The notes under the pieces were generated by a model. The model ran no database searches and was not told the DNA's origin. It saw nothing but the letters and a program-made list of their open reading frames with translations. A stretch of 64,000 bases of DNA from Burkholderiaceae bacterium (GTDB lineage Bacteria; Pseudomonadota; Gammaproteobacteria; Burkholderiales; Burkholderiaceae): assembly GCA_947462685.1 (NCBI GenBank), contig CANHPL010000003.1, forward strand, positions 62,001 to 126,000, in the 5' to 3' direction. The translations under genes and the position numbers were made by a program. Position 1 is the first letter of the stretch. Every line of letters starts with the position of its first letter. Below are positions 1 to 9,004 of the stretch, piece after piece.

Positions 1-1
1 T

Positions 2-400
2 ATAAAAATTGCTGGACTAATTCGGAATGGGTTAGTTTTTTTAAGTATTATCACCATTATTTATACAGGATTAACTTTATTGGGAATAGCCCGTCAAGAT
101 AACAATACTCGTCCTGCGCAACTGTATCATCTGGAGGATATACAGAAATCATATACTCTTTTTGGGCAAAAAGAATTTGAATTATCTTCAGTCAAAGTGA
201 CTGGAATCATGTTGGGTAATAAACCTTCTAATAGTTTTGCCACCCTTGAAGTGCTGGGAAAAAGTACTGGGGCAATTGCAGTCGGGGAAGCCTTTGATAA
301 TGGCTATTTTTTAAAAGGCATTAAAGAGAACCAAGTTGAGATTGTTTATCAAGGGAACTCTTATACGATTACAAAGACAGATAAGCTCTTAAAAAAATAA
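2..400 (+). CDS. GspC-like inner-membrane protein (type II secretion/pilus), 5' end cut by window edge
   Basis: The ORF track starts at a TTG at 80, but the frame is open back to the window edge. The extra codons encode a hydrophobic stretch (GLVFLSIITIIYTGLTLLG), a single N-terminal membrane anchor. The remaining ~100 residues look like the periplasmic homology region of GspC/PulC: an 'LFG' start, 'SVKVTGIM', a central 'GAIAVGEAF' turn and a 'YQGNSYTI' end. In type II secretion GspC links the outer-membrane secretin to the inner-membrane platform. The stop codon overlaps the next start by one base (TAATG), so it is probably co-translated with the prepilin peptidase gene. There is no C-terminal PDZ or coiled coil, which makes it a short GspC/N-type protein. 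Fold moderately sure; the exact system it serves cannot be told from this edge. Confidence 0.6.
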   Translation: MKIAGLIRNGLVFLSIITIIYTGLTLLGIARQDNNTRPAQLYHLEDIQKSYTLFGQKEFELSSVKVTGIMLGNKPSNSFATLEVLGKSTGAIAVGEAFDNGYFLKGIKENQVEIVYQGNSYTITKTDKLLKK

Positions 401-855
401 TGAATCTTTTTTTAATCGGCTTCATTATTTTATTTTGTCTTGCTTCATGGATTGATTTTAAAAGCTTTATCCTTCCAAACTGGATTACGCTACCTTTGAT
501 GGTAATTGGTGTCGTCTTTAATTCGATGGATGTCCAAAACTTTTGTTCTTGGCAAGACTCTGCCTTAGGTTTAGTTATTGGTTATGGATTTATTAGATTA
601 GTAGACTTTATTTATCTTCAATTAAGGCACCAACATGGCATTGGTCAGGGAGATGCCAAATTACTAGGCGCAATTGGGGCTATCCTTGGTTATCAAATGG
701 TATTTCCAGTTTTGTTAATTGCTTCTATTTTGGGATTGATCTACGGTTTAATCATGAACCGGAAAGCGATTGAAAAAATGCGTCAAGCCATTCCTTTTGG
801 TCCTTTTCTAAGCTTCGTTACTTGCTCAATCATAGCTTCCAAAATTTCATTCTAA
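400..855 (+). CDS. Minimal prepilin peptidase (A24 family, peptidase domain only)
   Basis: A 151-residue polytopic membrane protein with both aspartates of the A24 aspartic peptidases: the first in 'SWIDFKSFILPN' (about residue 19) and the second in the GxGD motif 'GIGQGDAKLLGAIGA' (about residue 86). The family cleaves the leader of type IV prepilins and pseudopilins on the cytoplasmic face. Full-length PilD/GspO enzymes are near 290 residues and carry an N-terminal cysteine-rich methyltransferase region; that region is absent here, as in TadV/CpaA and FppA-type enzymes. It therefore probably cleaves without N-methylating. The start overlaps the GspC-like stop by one base. The family is clear; which pilin or pseudopilin it processes is not. 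Confidence 0.8.
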   Translation: MNLFLIGFIILFCLASWIDFKSFILPNWITLPLMVIGVVFNSMDVQNFCSWQDSALGLVIGYGFIRLVDFIYLQLRHQHGIGQGDAKLLGAIGAILGYQMVFPVLLIASILGLIYGLIMNRKAIEKMRQAIPFGPFLSFVTCSIIASKISF

Positions 856-911
856 AGTGAGGCAGTAAATTCTCTGGAGTTTAAAAGATGTCGGCCTATG
901 CCGTTAATCGG

Positions 912-3068
912 TCAAGGATCTAACCGACTTATGAGACGGTTTAGGGAGCTTAATCTCTCGGACATGGTCGCCGCAATGGTGCGATGGAATGAAATCGCTA
1001 GGTGAGGAAACTCCTTTTCCATCTCTGCCACACGATTTTTTGATAATACAAAAATGCAAGAGTCTTCTTCTGCCCGCACAGAGGCCATTCGCTTTAAATT
1101 TCCATATAAAACAGTTTCACCAAAAATGGATCCTGGACTCATTGATCTCACACGGATTAAATGATTGACATCATCCACTGTATGGATAAAAACATCAAAC
1201 TTACCACTTTTAATGATATAAAGTTCGGCCCCTTCATCGCCTTGATTAATCAGGAACTCACCTTTTGTACATTTTTTTTCCGTAAAAAAGGATTTAAATT
1301 GATCGATAGACTCTTGATTAGAATTATCTTTAATAATGTTTTCCCATATGAACTCTTGTGAACTCATATTGGGTGATTGATAATTTTCAATTAATAGCTC
1401 TTCTGCCGCTTCGATACATAAATCTCGATCATAAAAAAAGCTTAAGTGAAGGTGTGTTGTTGTTTGTGGTTTTATATATTCCCTAAGGGTCGGACTTAAC
1501 CGAGATATGAGTAAATTACAGGATGTTTCTTCACAAAATTGGGCGATTTTATTAATCACTGAAAATGCAGAAGAGTCAATTGCTTTTACTTTTGACATAT
1601 CTAGAATAAAAATCTTGCTTCCAGTCTTGCTAAGGAATCGGATTCGCTCATAAATGGGATAAATGGACCCAAAAAATAAAAAGCCTTCAATTTTAAGGTA
1701 CTTGATTTTGTCACCATGTTGATTGAGTATTTGAATTGCAGAAGACGATCGATCCACATTGCTTCTAAAGTCAATATTATTCAACTCCAAAGTAATACTC
1801 TCTACTTGGCTATAGCTCCAAACAAAAAAGACTAGGCAGAGCATAATTCCGATGCCGACCCCAGGCAAATACCCAATGGTTGACATGACTAAGGTGATGG
1901 AAAGAATGATCAGATAGTCTGATTTAGAGAACCTTTTATATCCCTTGATAAGCCACTCATCGAGAAGGCTTACCCCCATACAGAGTAAAAGTGCACCTAA
2001 AATTGGCTTGGGGACATACTCCAAGGCTCCTGGCCCAAGGACCAAAAAGATCAAAATAAAACCATAAGTAATAAATCCTACCCACTGGCTGAGAACTTTC
2101 ATTTGTTGCCCTAAAAGGGATGCTGAAAGTGCTGGGAAACTAACGCTGCCACCTAAAGTGCCGCCAACGATATTTGCAAGCCCCGCCACTTTTAATTCTT
2201 TATTGAAATCAAATTCAGAGTTTGTCGCCACTTCTAATCCTGAAAGATTGAGTAAAAAAGCAACAATACTTACTATGGTAATTGCTATAAAAGTAAGCGT
2301 ATTATCAAGAATAAAAAGCCAAGCATCCTTAGGTATATTGAACCAAAAATAGATCGAGCTCTCTCCTCCTGAGTTTCCTTTTGGCGTGAGTAACCAACCA
2401 TCATTTTGAAGCTGCGAAATAGGCATTTGTTGCCAAATAAAATATAGATTAAGCAAGAGAGAGCTGATAATTAAGATCAATGGAAAAACTAATTTACTCT
2501 TAAATAATGGTGGAATTTTCAAGAGCAGTATGGCGATGACAACGCCAGTTAAAAGAAGTGGCGCAGCTCCATATTGAAAATTATCAAAAATTTGAGGGAT
2601 ATGAAGTAATGAAATTTTCTGGTTAGTTAAAACAGAAAGCGCTGATAAAGTAATTAAAAGGCCTGATCCTGCAAGAAAGCCTCCAATGACCGGGTAGGGA
2701 ATGAAGCGAACAACTCTGCCTAATTTCCAATGGCCTAATATATAAAAAATGGTGCCCGTAAAGATACTAGAGATTGCAACTGCAGCAAGAATTATTCCAA
2801 TAATGAGCTCTGGAGAGGGATTTTTTGCCAAGGCGGTGACGGCAAATACACTAATTAGTACTGCTGGGCCATCTTGTGGCTGTGAGATGATGTTTTTAAA
2901 ATCACTAAACTTGGTAATAATAAATCCACTGACTGCAGCCCCAATCATTAGGGAAATCAGTAGATGGCCTTGATCATTTAGACTACTCGGCATAATTAAA
3001 ATTGCCAGCGCAGCAATACCAAAAACCGTCCTTAAACCTCCGATGAATCCGGCAATGATCAGCCCCAT
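912..3068 (-). CDS. SulP-family anion transporter with STAS and cyclic-nucleotide-binding domains
   Basis: This 718-residue protein has three parts. Residues 1-420 are a SulP membrane domain with about ten or more hydrophobic segments and 'SQPQDGPAVLISV' near 62-74. Residues ~440-550 form a STAS domain with 'DMSKVKAIDSSA' at 490-501. Residues ~590-710 form a cNMP-binding domain, with 'GEFLINQGDEGAELYIIKSG' and the phosphate-binding cassette 'FGETVLYGNLKRMASVRA'; Glu651 and Arg660 fit the conserved pair. SulP proteins carry sulfate, bicarbonate or C4-dicarboxylates; the substrate cannot be read from the sequence. The extra domain suggests gating by cAMP or another nucleotide. Typical SulP proteins end after STAS at about 560 residues, so this is a fusion. 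It has its own promoter region upstream and no partner genes. Confidence 0.85.
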   Translation of the reverse strand: MGLIIAGFIGGLRTVFGIAALAILIMPSSLNDQGHLLISLMIGAAVSGFIITKFSDFKNIISQPQDGPAVLISVFAVTALAKNPSPELIIGIILAAVAISSIFTGTIFYILGHWKLGRVVRFIPYPVIGGFLAGSGLLITLSALSVLTNQKISLLHIPQIFDNFQYGAAPLLLTGVVIAILLLKIPPLFKSKLVFPLILIISSLLLNLYFIWQQMPISQLQNDGWLLTPKGNSGGESSIYFWFNIPKDAWLFILDNTLTFIAITIVSIVAFLLNLSGLEVATNSEFDFNKELKVAGLANIVGGTLGGSVSFPALSASLLGQQMKVLSQWVGFITYGFILIFLVLGPGALEYVPKPILGALLLCMGVSLLDEWLIKGYKRFSKSDYLIILSITLVMSTIGYLPGVGIGIMLCLVFFVWSYSQVESITLELNNIDFRSNVDRSSSAIQILNQHGDKIKYLKIEGFLFFGSIYPIYERIRFLSKTGSKIFILDMSKVKAIDSSAFSVINKIAQFCEETSCNLLISRLSPTLREYIKPQTTTHLHLSFFYDRDLCIEAAEELLIENYQSPNMSSQEFIWENIIKDNSNQESIDQFKSFFTEKKCTKGEFLINQGDEGAELYIIKSGKFDVFIHTVDDVNHLIRVRSMSPGSIFGETVLYGNLKRMASVRAEEDSCIFVLSKNRVAEMEKEFPHLAISFHRTIAATMSERLSSLNRLISRLDP

Positions 3069-3488
3069 ATTGTCCTTTTAAATATTTTGAATAATTCTAT
3101 AATTTTTGAGTAATCCAAGGAGATGTGTTCATTAAGAATTATTACATTGTTTAAACAATATGCGCTGAGTTCATTTTTCATGGGTGTTACACACTCAACA
3201 CTAACTAGTTACTTTCTGGACAGACCAAGATTGTGGAATTAAATCAATCGATTGACCTGACACCTAAAGTAAAAATTATGGATATTTTTTAACTTTTATT
3301 GATTTACTTTAGTGTATCTCACAAAAGCTCAACATAATTATTTGATTACATTAGCCCACATCAGAGTTTATACTTGGACAGTGATGAACCCTGTACAAAA
3401 TCATCTATTTATTAAAACTATATTTTGAAGTCATTCTGATCAACTCTGCAATAATGAAATTTACGAATTCTTTCTAGTTCAATTAAAG
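3069..3488. other. Intergenic region between divergent genes (420 bp)
   Basis: This is the only gap over 300 bp. It separates the divergent SulP gene and the unknown membrane-protein gene, so both promoters should lie here. I see one inverted repeat (CTAAAGTAAA at 3264-3273 and TTTACTTTAG at 3303-3312) and a 39-codon plus-strand open frame (3123-3242). That frame has AAGGAG directly abutting its ATG, with no spacer, so translation is doubtful. I see no tRNA, terminator or mobile-element remnant. Confidence 0.5.
3264..3312. repeat. Inverted repeat, 10-bp perfect arms, in divergent intergenic region
   Basis: CTAAAGTAAA (3264-3273) is repeated as its exact reverse complement at 3303-3312 with a 29-nt loop. 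It sits between divergent genes and could be a regulator binding pair. The arms are AT-rich and short, so chance is possible. Confidence 0.35.
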
Positions 3489-4601
3489 ATGGTTCCCTTT
3501 CTTCCTCGCAAGAATCATTTATTTTCAATCATTGTGATTTCAGTTATGTTATCTGGAATCTTTTGGTTATTTGGTTTTTCACTTGCTTACGAAAAATCGG
3601 TATTCCTTCGCGATCGTTCATTTCTTTATCAATTATTTTGGTTTCCATTTCATGTTCTTTTAGCTTACTTCTCAATCATCGTTTACAAACGATTAGCCGC
3701 AGGTACGCACTATAAAGAAATTAGTATCAAATCAATCATCACAGATCTTCATAATAATTATCGTGCAGTCATTATTTCTTTAATTCTCATTACACCATTC
3801 ATGATAGAAGATATTATTGAGGGCGCGGTGAAAGCGCAAGAAAATTTTGATCAACTTGGATATGCTTCTTGGGTCATGATAGGTCCAATATGGATGATTG
3901 AATGGGTGATGCTTGCAGTTATTTGGTCTCGGGTTCTCGCAACCATCAGGTTGACGGTTAAAACCTACTCTCCTGAATATGTTGACCAACATTTGGATGA
4001 TCTACTCATACTTAGTCCAAATACAGCCCACCTACAAGCGGGTGTTGAAAATGCTCTCATCAATTTCTTTTATGCAATCTCAACGCTTGCATATATCGAA
4101 CTCACCGGGGGTGAAACTTCAGATTTCCAAACATGTTTGATTTCTGGAGTACTGGTTTTGTTTAGTTTTCTTGCCAGCTTTTTCTTTCTTCGTATGCGCA
4201 TCAATGATGCCCTAGAACGAATCACTTTAAAGCATGCCAAACATTTAGATCAGTATTATAAAAATCCTAATCATAGCTTTACTCAAGAGTCCTTTAAAGA
4301 CCTAAAATTAAATCCACTATTAATTGATGACTTCGTTTTATTTAAACCGACTAAATTTTCGAATCGTGCAATTGAGCGAATTAGTATTGTGCGTGCAAGT
4401 GTATTAATTGAATCTATTCAAGAAACTGGTTATGCAGAACATATCAGTGTCAAAAAAGGCTTAGAAGCAATGAAGTATGGGCAATATGAACAAAAATTGT
4501 CCTCTCTTGGAATTATGGAATTACAAGGTGTATTAATTCGTTTAGGATCACCGATTATTATGCTGTTAGCTAAATCAGGGGTTTTATCGTCTTTGCATTA
4601 A
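3489..4601 (+). CDS. Polytopic membrane protein of unknown function
   Basis: I do not recognise this 370-residue protein. About six hydrophobic segments can be seen (roughly residues 12-33, 47-66, 91-108, 127-147, 188-205 and 216-236). A soluble, charged C-terminal part of ~130 residues follows, beginning 'MRINDALERITLKHAKHLDQYY'. Between the fourth and fifth segments lies a hydrophilic loop with 'YSPEYVDQHLDDLLILSP'. There is no transporter, kinase or peptidase motif that I can name. The gene stands alone: it diverges from the SulP transporter and converges on the ketopantoate-reductase-like gene. The start has only a weak purine-rich ribosome site, but no better in-frame start is evident. 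Coding status is supported by length and regular hydrophobic pattern. Confidence 0.6.
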   Translation: MVPFLPRKNHLFSIIVISVMLSGIFWLFGFSLAYEKSVFLRDRSFLYQLFWFPFHVLLAYFSIIVYKRLAAGTHYKEISIKSIITDLHNNYRAVIISLILITPFMIEDIIEGAVKAQENFDQLGYASWVMIGPIWMIEWVMLAVIWSRVLATIRLTVKTYSPEYVDQHLDDLLILSPNTAHLQAGVENALINFFYAISTLAYIELTGGETSDFQTCLISGVLVLFSFLASFFFLRMRINDALERITLKHAKHLDQYYKNPNHSFTQESFKDLKLNPLLIDDFVLFKPTKFSNRAIERISIVRASVLIESIQETGYAEHISVKKGLEAMKYGQYEQKLSSLGIMELQGVLIRLGSPIIMLLAKSGVLSSLH

Positions 4602-4624
4602 ATACCTCTTCAAAGAATATAACT

Positions 4625-5647
4625 CTAAATAAAATCTTTTACCCTCATTAAATGATTGGGGTTGGTTTGTAATTGACCATCTTCGATCATTTGATTCATT
4701 TTAGTGACTGCTTTGTTATATGGTGTGGGGATACCGACTAATTCACCTTTTTTCACAACCAAACCATTGAGATATCCCACTTCTGTTTTTCTACTTTTCG
4801 CATGGTCTTGAACAACTGCATTTCTAGAATTCTTACCTAAATGTAACAGCAGGGTATGGAGTAACTTATTGATGACATCGGCACTTGTGCCTAAAAAATC
4901 CTCTTGAGTTAACCCAAATATTGGCTCAATTTCAATACCTAAGGCTTTACCCACGTCATATGTCTCTTTACCAACTTCAAAAGCTAATTCAAAAAAGCCT
5001 GGCAACTGCCCTGCCTCAAAAGATTTAATCCCTAACATCCCAATCGGCCCCTGTGTCATCGTATTAGAGATTAACTTGGACCATTTAGCACCCCAAATAT
5101 TCGATGTCATTCTTGCTGTTGCAGTGTTTTGAAATAAATCTTCCAAAGCTTGAAGTCTTGGCGTTTTAAGGCCATGTAGCTCACCCGGACTAAACCAAGT
5201 TGTCGTTCGGGTGGTGTTTCTCACCACATAACCAGGCTCAACTAACTCTCCGGATAATTCAATCACACATCCTATCGTATTGGGATAACCCATAATTGGC
5301 GCGATGATTTCTTCATTCATACTATTTTGTAAACCTACAATCACTCCGCTCGGCTTTAAATAGGGTTTGATAAAGTGTAGCAGCCAAGCACTGTCGTAAG
5401 ATTTTGCTGCGAGCAATACCAAATCAAATTGTGGCTGCAAGGAATAAATTTCATGCAAATGGAAGGCTTTTACAGGTATTTTTAAGTCAAGGTCTGTCAT
5501 TTTTATATGTAGGCCTTGTTTTTTCATCGTCTCTACATGTGCCGGCCAATGATCAATCAAAGTCACATCTAATCCTGCATCGGTTAAATCAGCGCCGACA
5601 CTACTACCAATTGCTCCGCAACCTAGTATCGCAATCTTTTGAAACAT
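4625..5647 (-). CDS. Ketopantoate reductase family (ApbA/PanE-like) dehydrogenase
   Basis: A 340-residue NAD(P)H-dependent reductase. Its N-terminal Rossmann motif is 'ILGCGAIGSSVGADLTDAG' and the helical C-terminal domain carries 'WGAKWSKLISNTMTQ', where the second Lys matches the catalytic lysine of ketopantoate reductases. Family members reduce 2-dehydropantoate in pantothenate synthesis, but many paralogs in catabolic regions act on other 2-oxo acids. The ORF track extends to 5848, but the ATG at 5647 has an ideal GGAGG seven bases upstream and begins right before the Rossmann strand. The longer version would overlap the divergent Bug gene, so 5647 is the start. It shares the intergenic region with that Bug gene. 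Substrate unproven. Confidence 0.75.
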   Translation of the reverse strand: MFQKIAILGCGAIGSSVGADLTDAGLDVTLIDHWPAHVETMKKQGLHIKMTDLDLKIPVKAFHLHEIYSLQPQFDLVLLAAKSYDSAWLLHFIKPYLKPSGVIVGLQNSMNEEIIAPIMGYPNTIGCVIELSGELVEPGYVVRNTTRTTTWFSPGELHGLKTPRLQALEDLFQNTATARMTSNIWGAKWSKLISNTMTQGPIGMLGIKSFEAGQLPGFFELAFEVGKETYDVGKALGIEIEPIFGLTQEDFLGTSADVINKLLHTLLLHLGKNSRNAVVQDHAKSRKTEVGYLNGLVVKKGELVGIPTPYNKAVTKMNQMIEDGQLQTNPNHLMRVKDFI

Positions 5648-5760
5648 CCTATCGCCTCCACAAACACTGATTGTTTTATATATTGATTTAAATGAGTTAT
5701 ATACTAACAGTACATAAAAAAATCTGTTAGATGATTTTTGATAAAAATTGGAGGCATGCG

Positions 5761-6768
5761 GTGAGGCACTTTTCTCAACACAATTCGTTATTTCGTTCTT
5801 TTGTTTTAGCCATATGCGCTTTTCTATTTTGTTCAAACCTGTTTGCACAAAATAAAGATACTAATTCATCAAGCTCTTACCCTAACCGAACTGTCAAAAT
5901 CGTCGCCCCAGGTGCAGGCTCTGGTACAGATATTACTGCACGTATTTTGGCTAAATACTTGAATACTGCCTGGAAGCAATCGGTCATTATCGAAAATAGG
6001 CCTGGAGCAGGTGGCTCTATAGGTATTAATGCTGTTATTAACTCCCCGCCAGATGGTTATACTTTGTTGGCTAATTCTGCAACCTACGCCATTAACCCCG
6101 CTGTCTATAAAAAACTTCCATTTGATGCGGTAAAAAGTTTAGCCAATGTCAGTATGCTAACAACGACTCCATATGTTCTCATTACGAATGCCAATAGTCC
6201 TTATAAAATCTTAGGTGACCTCATTCAAGCCTCCAAAAAACCCAACAGTAATCTTACTTTTGGTTCCGCAGGCATTGGTAGCTCAACACATCTTGCTGCC
6301 GAGTTTCTCCATCAAGCGGCCGGCATAAAAAATACCCATATACCTTATAAAAGCTCGCCAGAAGTGATTCAAGATGTACTGGCTGGAAGAGTTGATTATT
6401 TTATGGCGCCATTTGACACGGCTCTTACCTATTTAAATACGGGTAAACTTCGGTCCTTAGGTATTACTTCAAAAGAAAAACTTAGTTATTTTCCTCAGTA
6501 TTCCACCATCGCGGAGCAGGGTTACCCTGGTTTTGATGTTGATTTTTGGGTAGGAATTTGGGCTCCTATTGATGTCCCCCAAGACATCTTAAAAAAGATT
6601 AATCATGATATTAATAAAGCCATGCAAGATCCAGAGATTAAGGCTACATTTGATAAAGCAGGTATACAAGTCCGTGAAATGGACCAACAACAATTTCATC
6701 AATTTGTTACAAATGAAATGAATAAATATGCAAAAATTGTAAAACTAGCTGGTATTGCTCAGAATTAG
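5761..6768 (+). CDS. TctC/Bug-family periplasmic receptor (Bug 1)
   Basis: Bug proteins are periplasmic receptors for organic acids that feed TctAB-type permeases or sensor systems. This one has a signal peptide ending near 'NLFAQ', then the family signatures 'PGAGSGTDITAR', 'ENRPGAGGSIG', 'PPDGYTLL' and 'IPYKSSPE'. The first loop reads PGAGSGTD instead of the usual PGG-x-x-D. The track start (ATG 5731) has no ribosome site, while GGAGG at 5750-5754 lies six bases before GTG 5761, which directly opens the signal peptide; I therefore call GTG. It diverges from the ApbA/PanE-like gene, suggesting the two share a substrate. 335 residues, normal for the family. Ligand unknown. Confidence 0.9.
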   Translation: MRHFSQHNSLFRSFVLAICAFLFCSNLFAQNKDTNSSSSYPNRTVKIVAPGAGSGTDITARILAKYLNTAWKQSVIIENRPGAGGSIGINAVINSPPDGYTLLANSATYAINPAVYKKLPFDAVKSLANVSMLTTTPYVLITNANSPYKILGDLIQASKKPNSNLTFGSAGIGSSTHLAAEFLHQAAGIKNTHIPYKSSPEVIQDVLAGRVDYFMAPFDTALTYLNTGKLRSLGITSKEKLSYFPQYSTIAEQGYPGFDVDFWVGIWAPIDVPQDILKKINHDINKAMQDPEIKATFDKAGIQVREMDQQQFHQFVTNEMNKYAKIVKLAGIAQN

Positions 6769-6826
6769 TCTGCATTGGCTATCAAGAGTCGTTGCATCAG
6801 TATTTGAACTGAATAATCTTAATTGT

Positions 6827-7822
6827 TTATTCTAATTTAGCACCAGATTCTTTTACTGCCTCCATAAGTCCTGGGGCTTCAGCTTTTAATTGGCTCATAA
6901 ATTGTTCAGGGCTTTTAGAAATGGTTAAATCCATTCCTTGTGAAGCTAATCGATCTTTTGTGGCGACGCCGTTCATCCCTTTTTGTGCTGCTTGAAAAAC
7001 TTTTTGAATAATAGCGTTTGGAGTACCTGCAGGTGCGTACAGTCCATACGAGAAAGTTGAGTTATATCCCGCTAGCCCTGCCTCTTCAGCACCTAAAATA
7101 CCTGGTATAGCTGGTGATGCTTTAGCGGAGGTCAATGCAATCGCTTTAAGGGATCCATTCTTAATAAATCCCATGACTGTTGGTGGTGTAGCAAACATCA
7201 ACTGAGTATCACCCGCAATGGTTGATACTGCTGCAGGACCACCCCCTTTAAATTGAATTGTCGAAAATTTAACTTGTGCAATGTTACTAAAGAGCGCAGA
7301 TGCTATATGGGGGGTCGAGCCGTTACCTGAGGATGCATTAAAGATTTTGTCTGGATTGGCTTTAGCAAACTGTATCAGTTCTTTTAGATTTTTATAGGGT
7401 GTTTGAGGATTTGTACAAATAATCATTGCGCCTGTAGCTAGATTACTAATTGGAATAAAGTCTTTCTCGACATCTAAAGCCATCTTTGGGTATAAGGCAC
7501 GAATTTGTGCATGAGGTCCTGACATCGAAATCGTATAACCATCCGGCGTTGATTTAGCAGTTAAGTCCGCCGCAATTGCACCTCCTGCGCCCGGTTTATT
7601 TTCAACCACAACAGAAACACCCAACTCTTTACTTAACTGATCTGCAGTAACGCGTGCCACAAAATCTGCGGCCCCACCTGGTGGATAACCAACGACTAAA
7701 CGAATAGGACGGTCTGGGAAATTATTTTGTGCAAAGCTAGTGGCTATCCCCAAAAAGCCTAAGCAAACATACACTAAGCATGTCAATCGATTGCGCGAAA
7801 ATTGTCGAAACAACAGATTCAT
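6827..7822 (-). CDS. TctC/Bug-family receptor (Bug 2), last gene of the minus-strand run
   Basis: 331 residues: a signal peptide ending near 'GIATSFAQ', then 'GYPPGGAADFVARV', 'ENKPGAGGAIAADL' and 'STPDGYTISM'. The third loop is 'IQFKGGGPAAV', with Phe instead of Tyr before the Lys. The track starts at TTG 7825, but ATG 7822 overlaps the CoA-transferase stop as TGATG, a coupling arrangement, so I prefer ATG. Being translated straight after a family III CoA-transferase suggests that its ligand is a carboxylic acid the transferase activates. No TctA or TctB gene accompanies it. Confidence 0.9.
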   Translation of the reverse strand: MNLLFRQFSRNRLTCLVYVCLGFLGIATSFAQNNFPDRPIRLVVGYPPGGAADFVARVTADQLSKELGVSVVVENKPGAGGAIAADLTAKSTPDGYTISMSGPHAQIRALYPKMALDVEKDFIPISNLATGAMIICTNPQTPYKNLKELIQFAKANPDKIFNASSGNGSTPHIASALFSNIAQVKFSTIQFKGGGPAAVSTIAGDTQLMFATPPTVMGFIKNGSLKAIALTSAKASPAIPGILGAEEAGLAGYNSTFSYGLYAPAGTPNAIIQKVFQAAQKGMNGVATKDRLASQGMDLTISKSPEQFMSQLKAEAPGLMEAVKESGAKLE

Positions 7823-9003
7823 CAAATACTGCCCTCCTGTTTTAAAGTAGTCATTTTTTCAGTAGTAAAACCTAGTTCTACTAATACTTCTTCAGTATGT
7901 TCGCCTTTCATTGGCGTACTTCTCTTTAAAGAAGCGGGGGTCCTTGATAAACCAACGCTTTGGTTTAATAAAGTAAGCTCACCTAAAGTCGGATGTGTGA
8001 CTTTAGCCGTTGCTTCGAGGTGCTTAACTTGTGGATCTGCAAATACTTGATCCATGCTATAGATTGGACCACAAGGTACTCCATGAATTAACAAATGATC
8101 AACCCACTCTGCTGTTGTGCGGGTTAAAAGCGTGCGACTAATTTCAGCATTTAGGCGGGCTCGGCCTTCAGATCGTCCTTTTGCAAGCTTAAATTCCTCA
8201 TCATTAAGTAAATCATCACGGCCTAGTGCCGCAGCAAATTTTTCCCAAACGCCCATACCCGTAGCTGCGACATTCATATAACCATCTGCTGTTGGGTATG
8301 CTGATGTCGGCATAAATGTCGGATGATCATTGCCCACTTGTTTTGCTACTTCACCTTTCATGGTGTAGCGCGCCGCTTGAAAATCTAATAGCGTAAGTCC
8401 TGCTTGTAAGAGATTCGACTGAACCCACTGGCCTTCACCACTCTGATCACGCTCAACGAGAGCCGTTAATATGCCCATCGCAGCTAACAAACCCGCTGCT
8501 ACATCAGTAACGGCTCCACCTACACGCATCGGTCCGTCTCCTGGCGCGCCAGTTACTGACATTAGCCCTGACATGCCTTGGGTGATTTGATCAAATCCAG
8601 GACGATTCACGTAAGGTCCATCTTGACCAAATCCAGAGATACTTGCATAAATTATCCGTGGATTGATTTTTTTCATGGATTCATAATCAATCCCTAACCG
8701 AAACTTCACGTCAGGGCGATAATTTTCTACAATCACATCAGCTGTTTTGACTAGCTTTTTAAATACTTCAAGACCATTTTCTGACTTGAGATTTAAGGTC
8801 ATCGATCTTTTATTACGATGTAAATTTTGAAAATCTGGGCCTTCCCTTGGTCCTGCGTAAGACTCTTCACTGACGTTTTCAATTTTGATTACATCTGCAC
8901 CAAAATCTGCCAAATGCCGAACACATACAGGACCTGCACGAACCCTAGTTAGATCTAAGACTCTTAAATGCGATAAGGCCTTTGAAGCCTCAATTTTTGC
9001 CAT
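7822..9003 (-). CDS. Family III (CaiB/BaiF) CoA-transferase 1
   Basis: This enzyme moves CoA from one acyl-CoA to a free carboxylic acid. The 393-residue sequence has the N-terminal 'LRVLDLTRVRAGP', 'ENYRPDVKFRLGIDY', 'SISGFGQDGPY' and the catalytic aspartate Asp167 in 'AVTDVAAGLLAA', equivalent to Asp169 of formyl-CoA transferase. It is a close paralog of the CoA-transferase at 40203, sharing long identical stretches around residues 95-150. It is flanked on both sides by Bug receptor genes with a one-base gap and a one-base overlap, so all three are one transcript. The donor and acceptor acids cannot be deduced. Family certain. Confidence 0.9.
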   Translation of the reverse strand: MAKIEASKALSHLRVLDLTRVRAGPVCVRHLADFGADVIKIENVSEESYAGPREGPDFQNLHRNKRSMTLNLKSENGLEVFKKLVKTADVIVENYRPDVKFRLGIDYESMKKINPRIIYASISGFGQDGPYVNRPGFDQITQGMSGLMSVTGAPGDGPMRVGGAVTDVAAGLLAAMGILTALVERDQSGEGQWVQSNLLQAGLTLLDFQAARYTMKGEVAKQVGNDHPTFMPTSAYPTADGYMNVAATGMGVWEKFAAALGRDDLLNDEEFKLAKGRSEGRARLNAEISRTLLTRTTAEWVDHLLIHGVPCGPIYSMDQVFADPQVKHLEATAKVTHPTLGELTLLNQSVGLSRTPASLKRSTPMKGEHTEEVLVELGFTTEKMTTLKQEGSI

Positions 9004-9004
9004 C

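Noticed and set aside
3123-3242. 39-codon ORF between SulP and the unknown membrane protein
   Set aside because: The AAGGAG directly touches the ATG with no spacing, and the product resembles nothing; probably not translated.
5648-5848. Longer N-terminus of the ketopantoate-reductase-like protein in the ORF track
   Set aside because: The extension has no ribosome site, overlaps the divergent Bug gene, and precedes the Rossmann strand by 67 unrelated residues.
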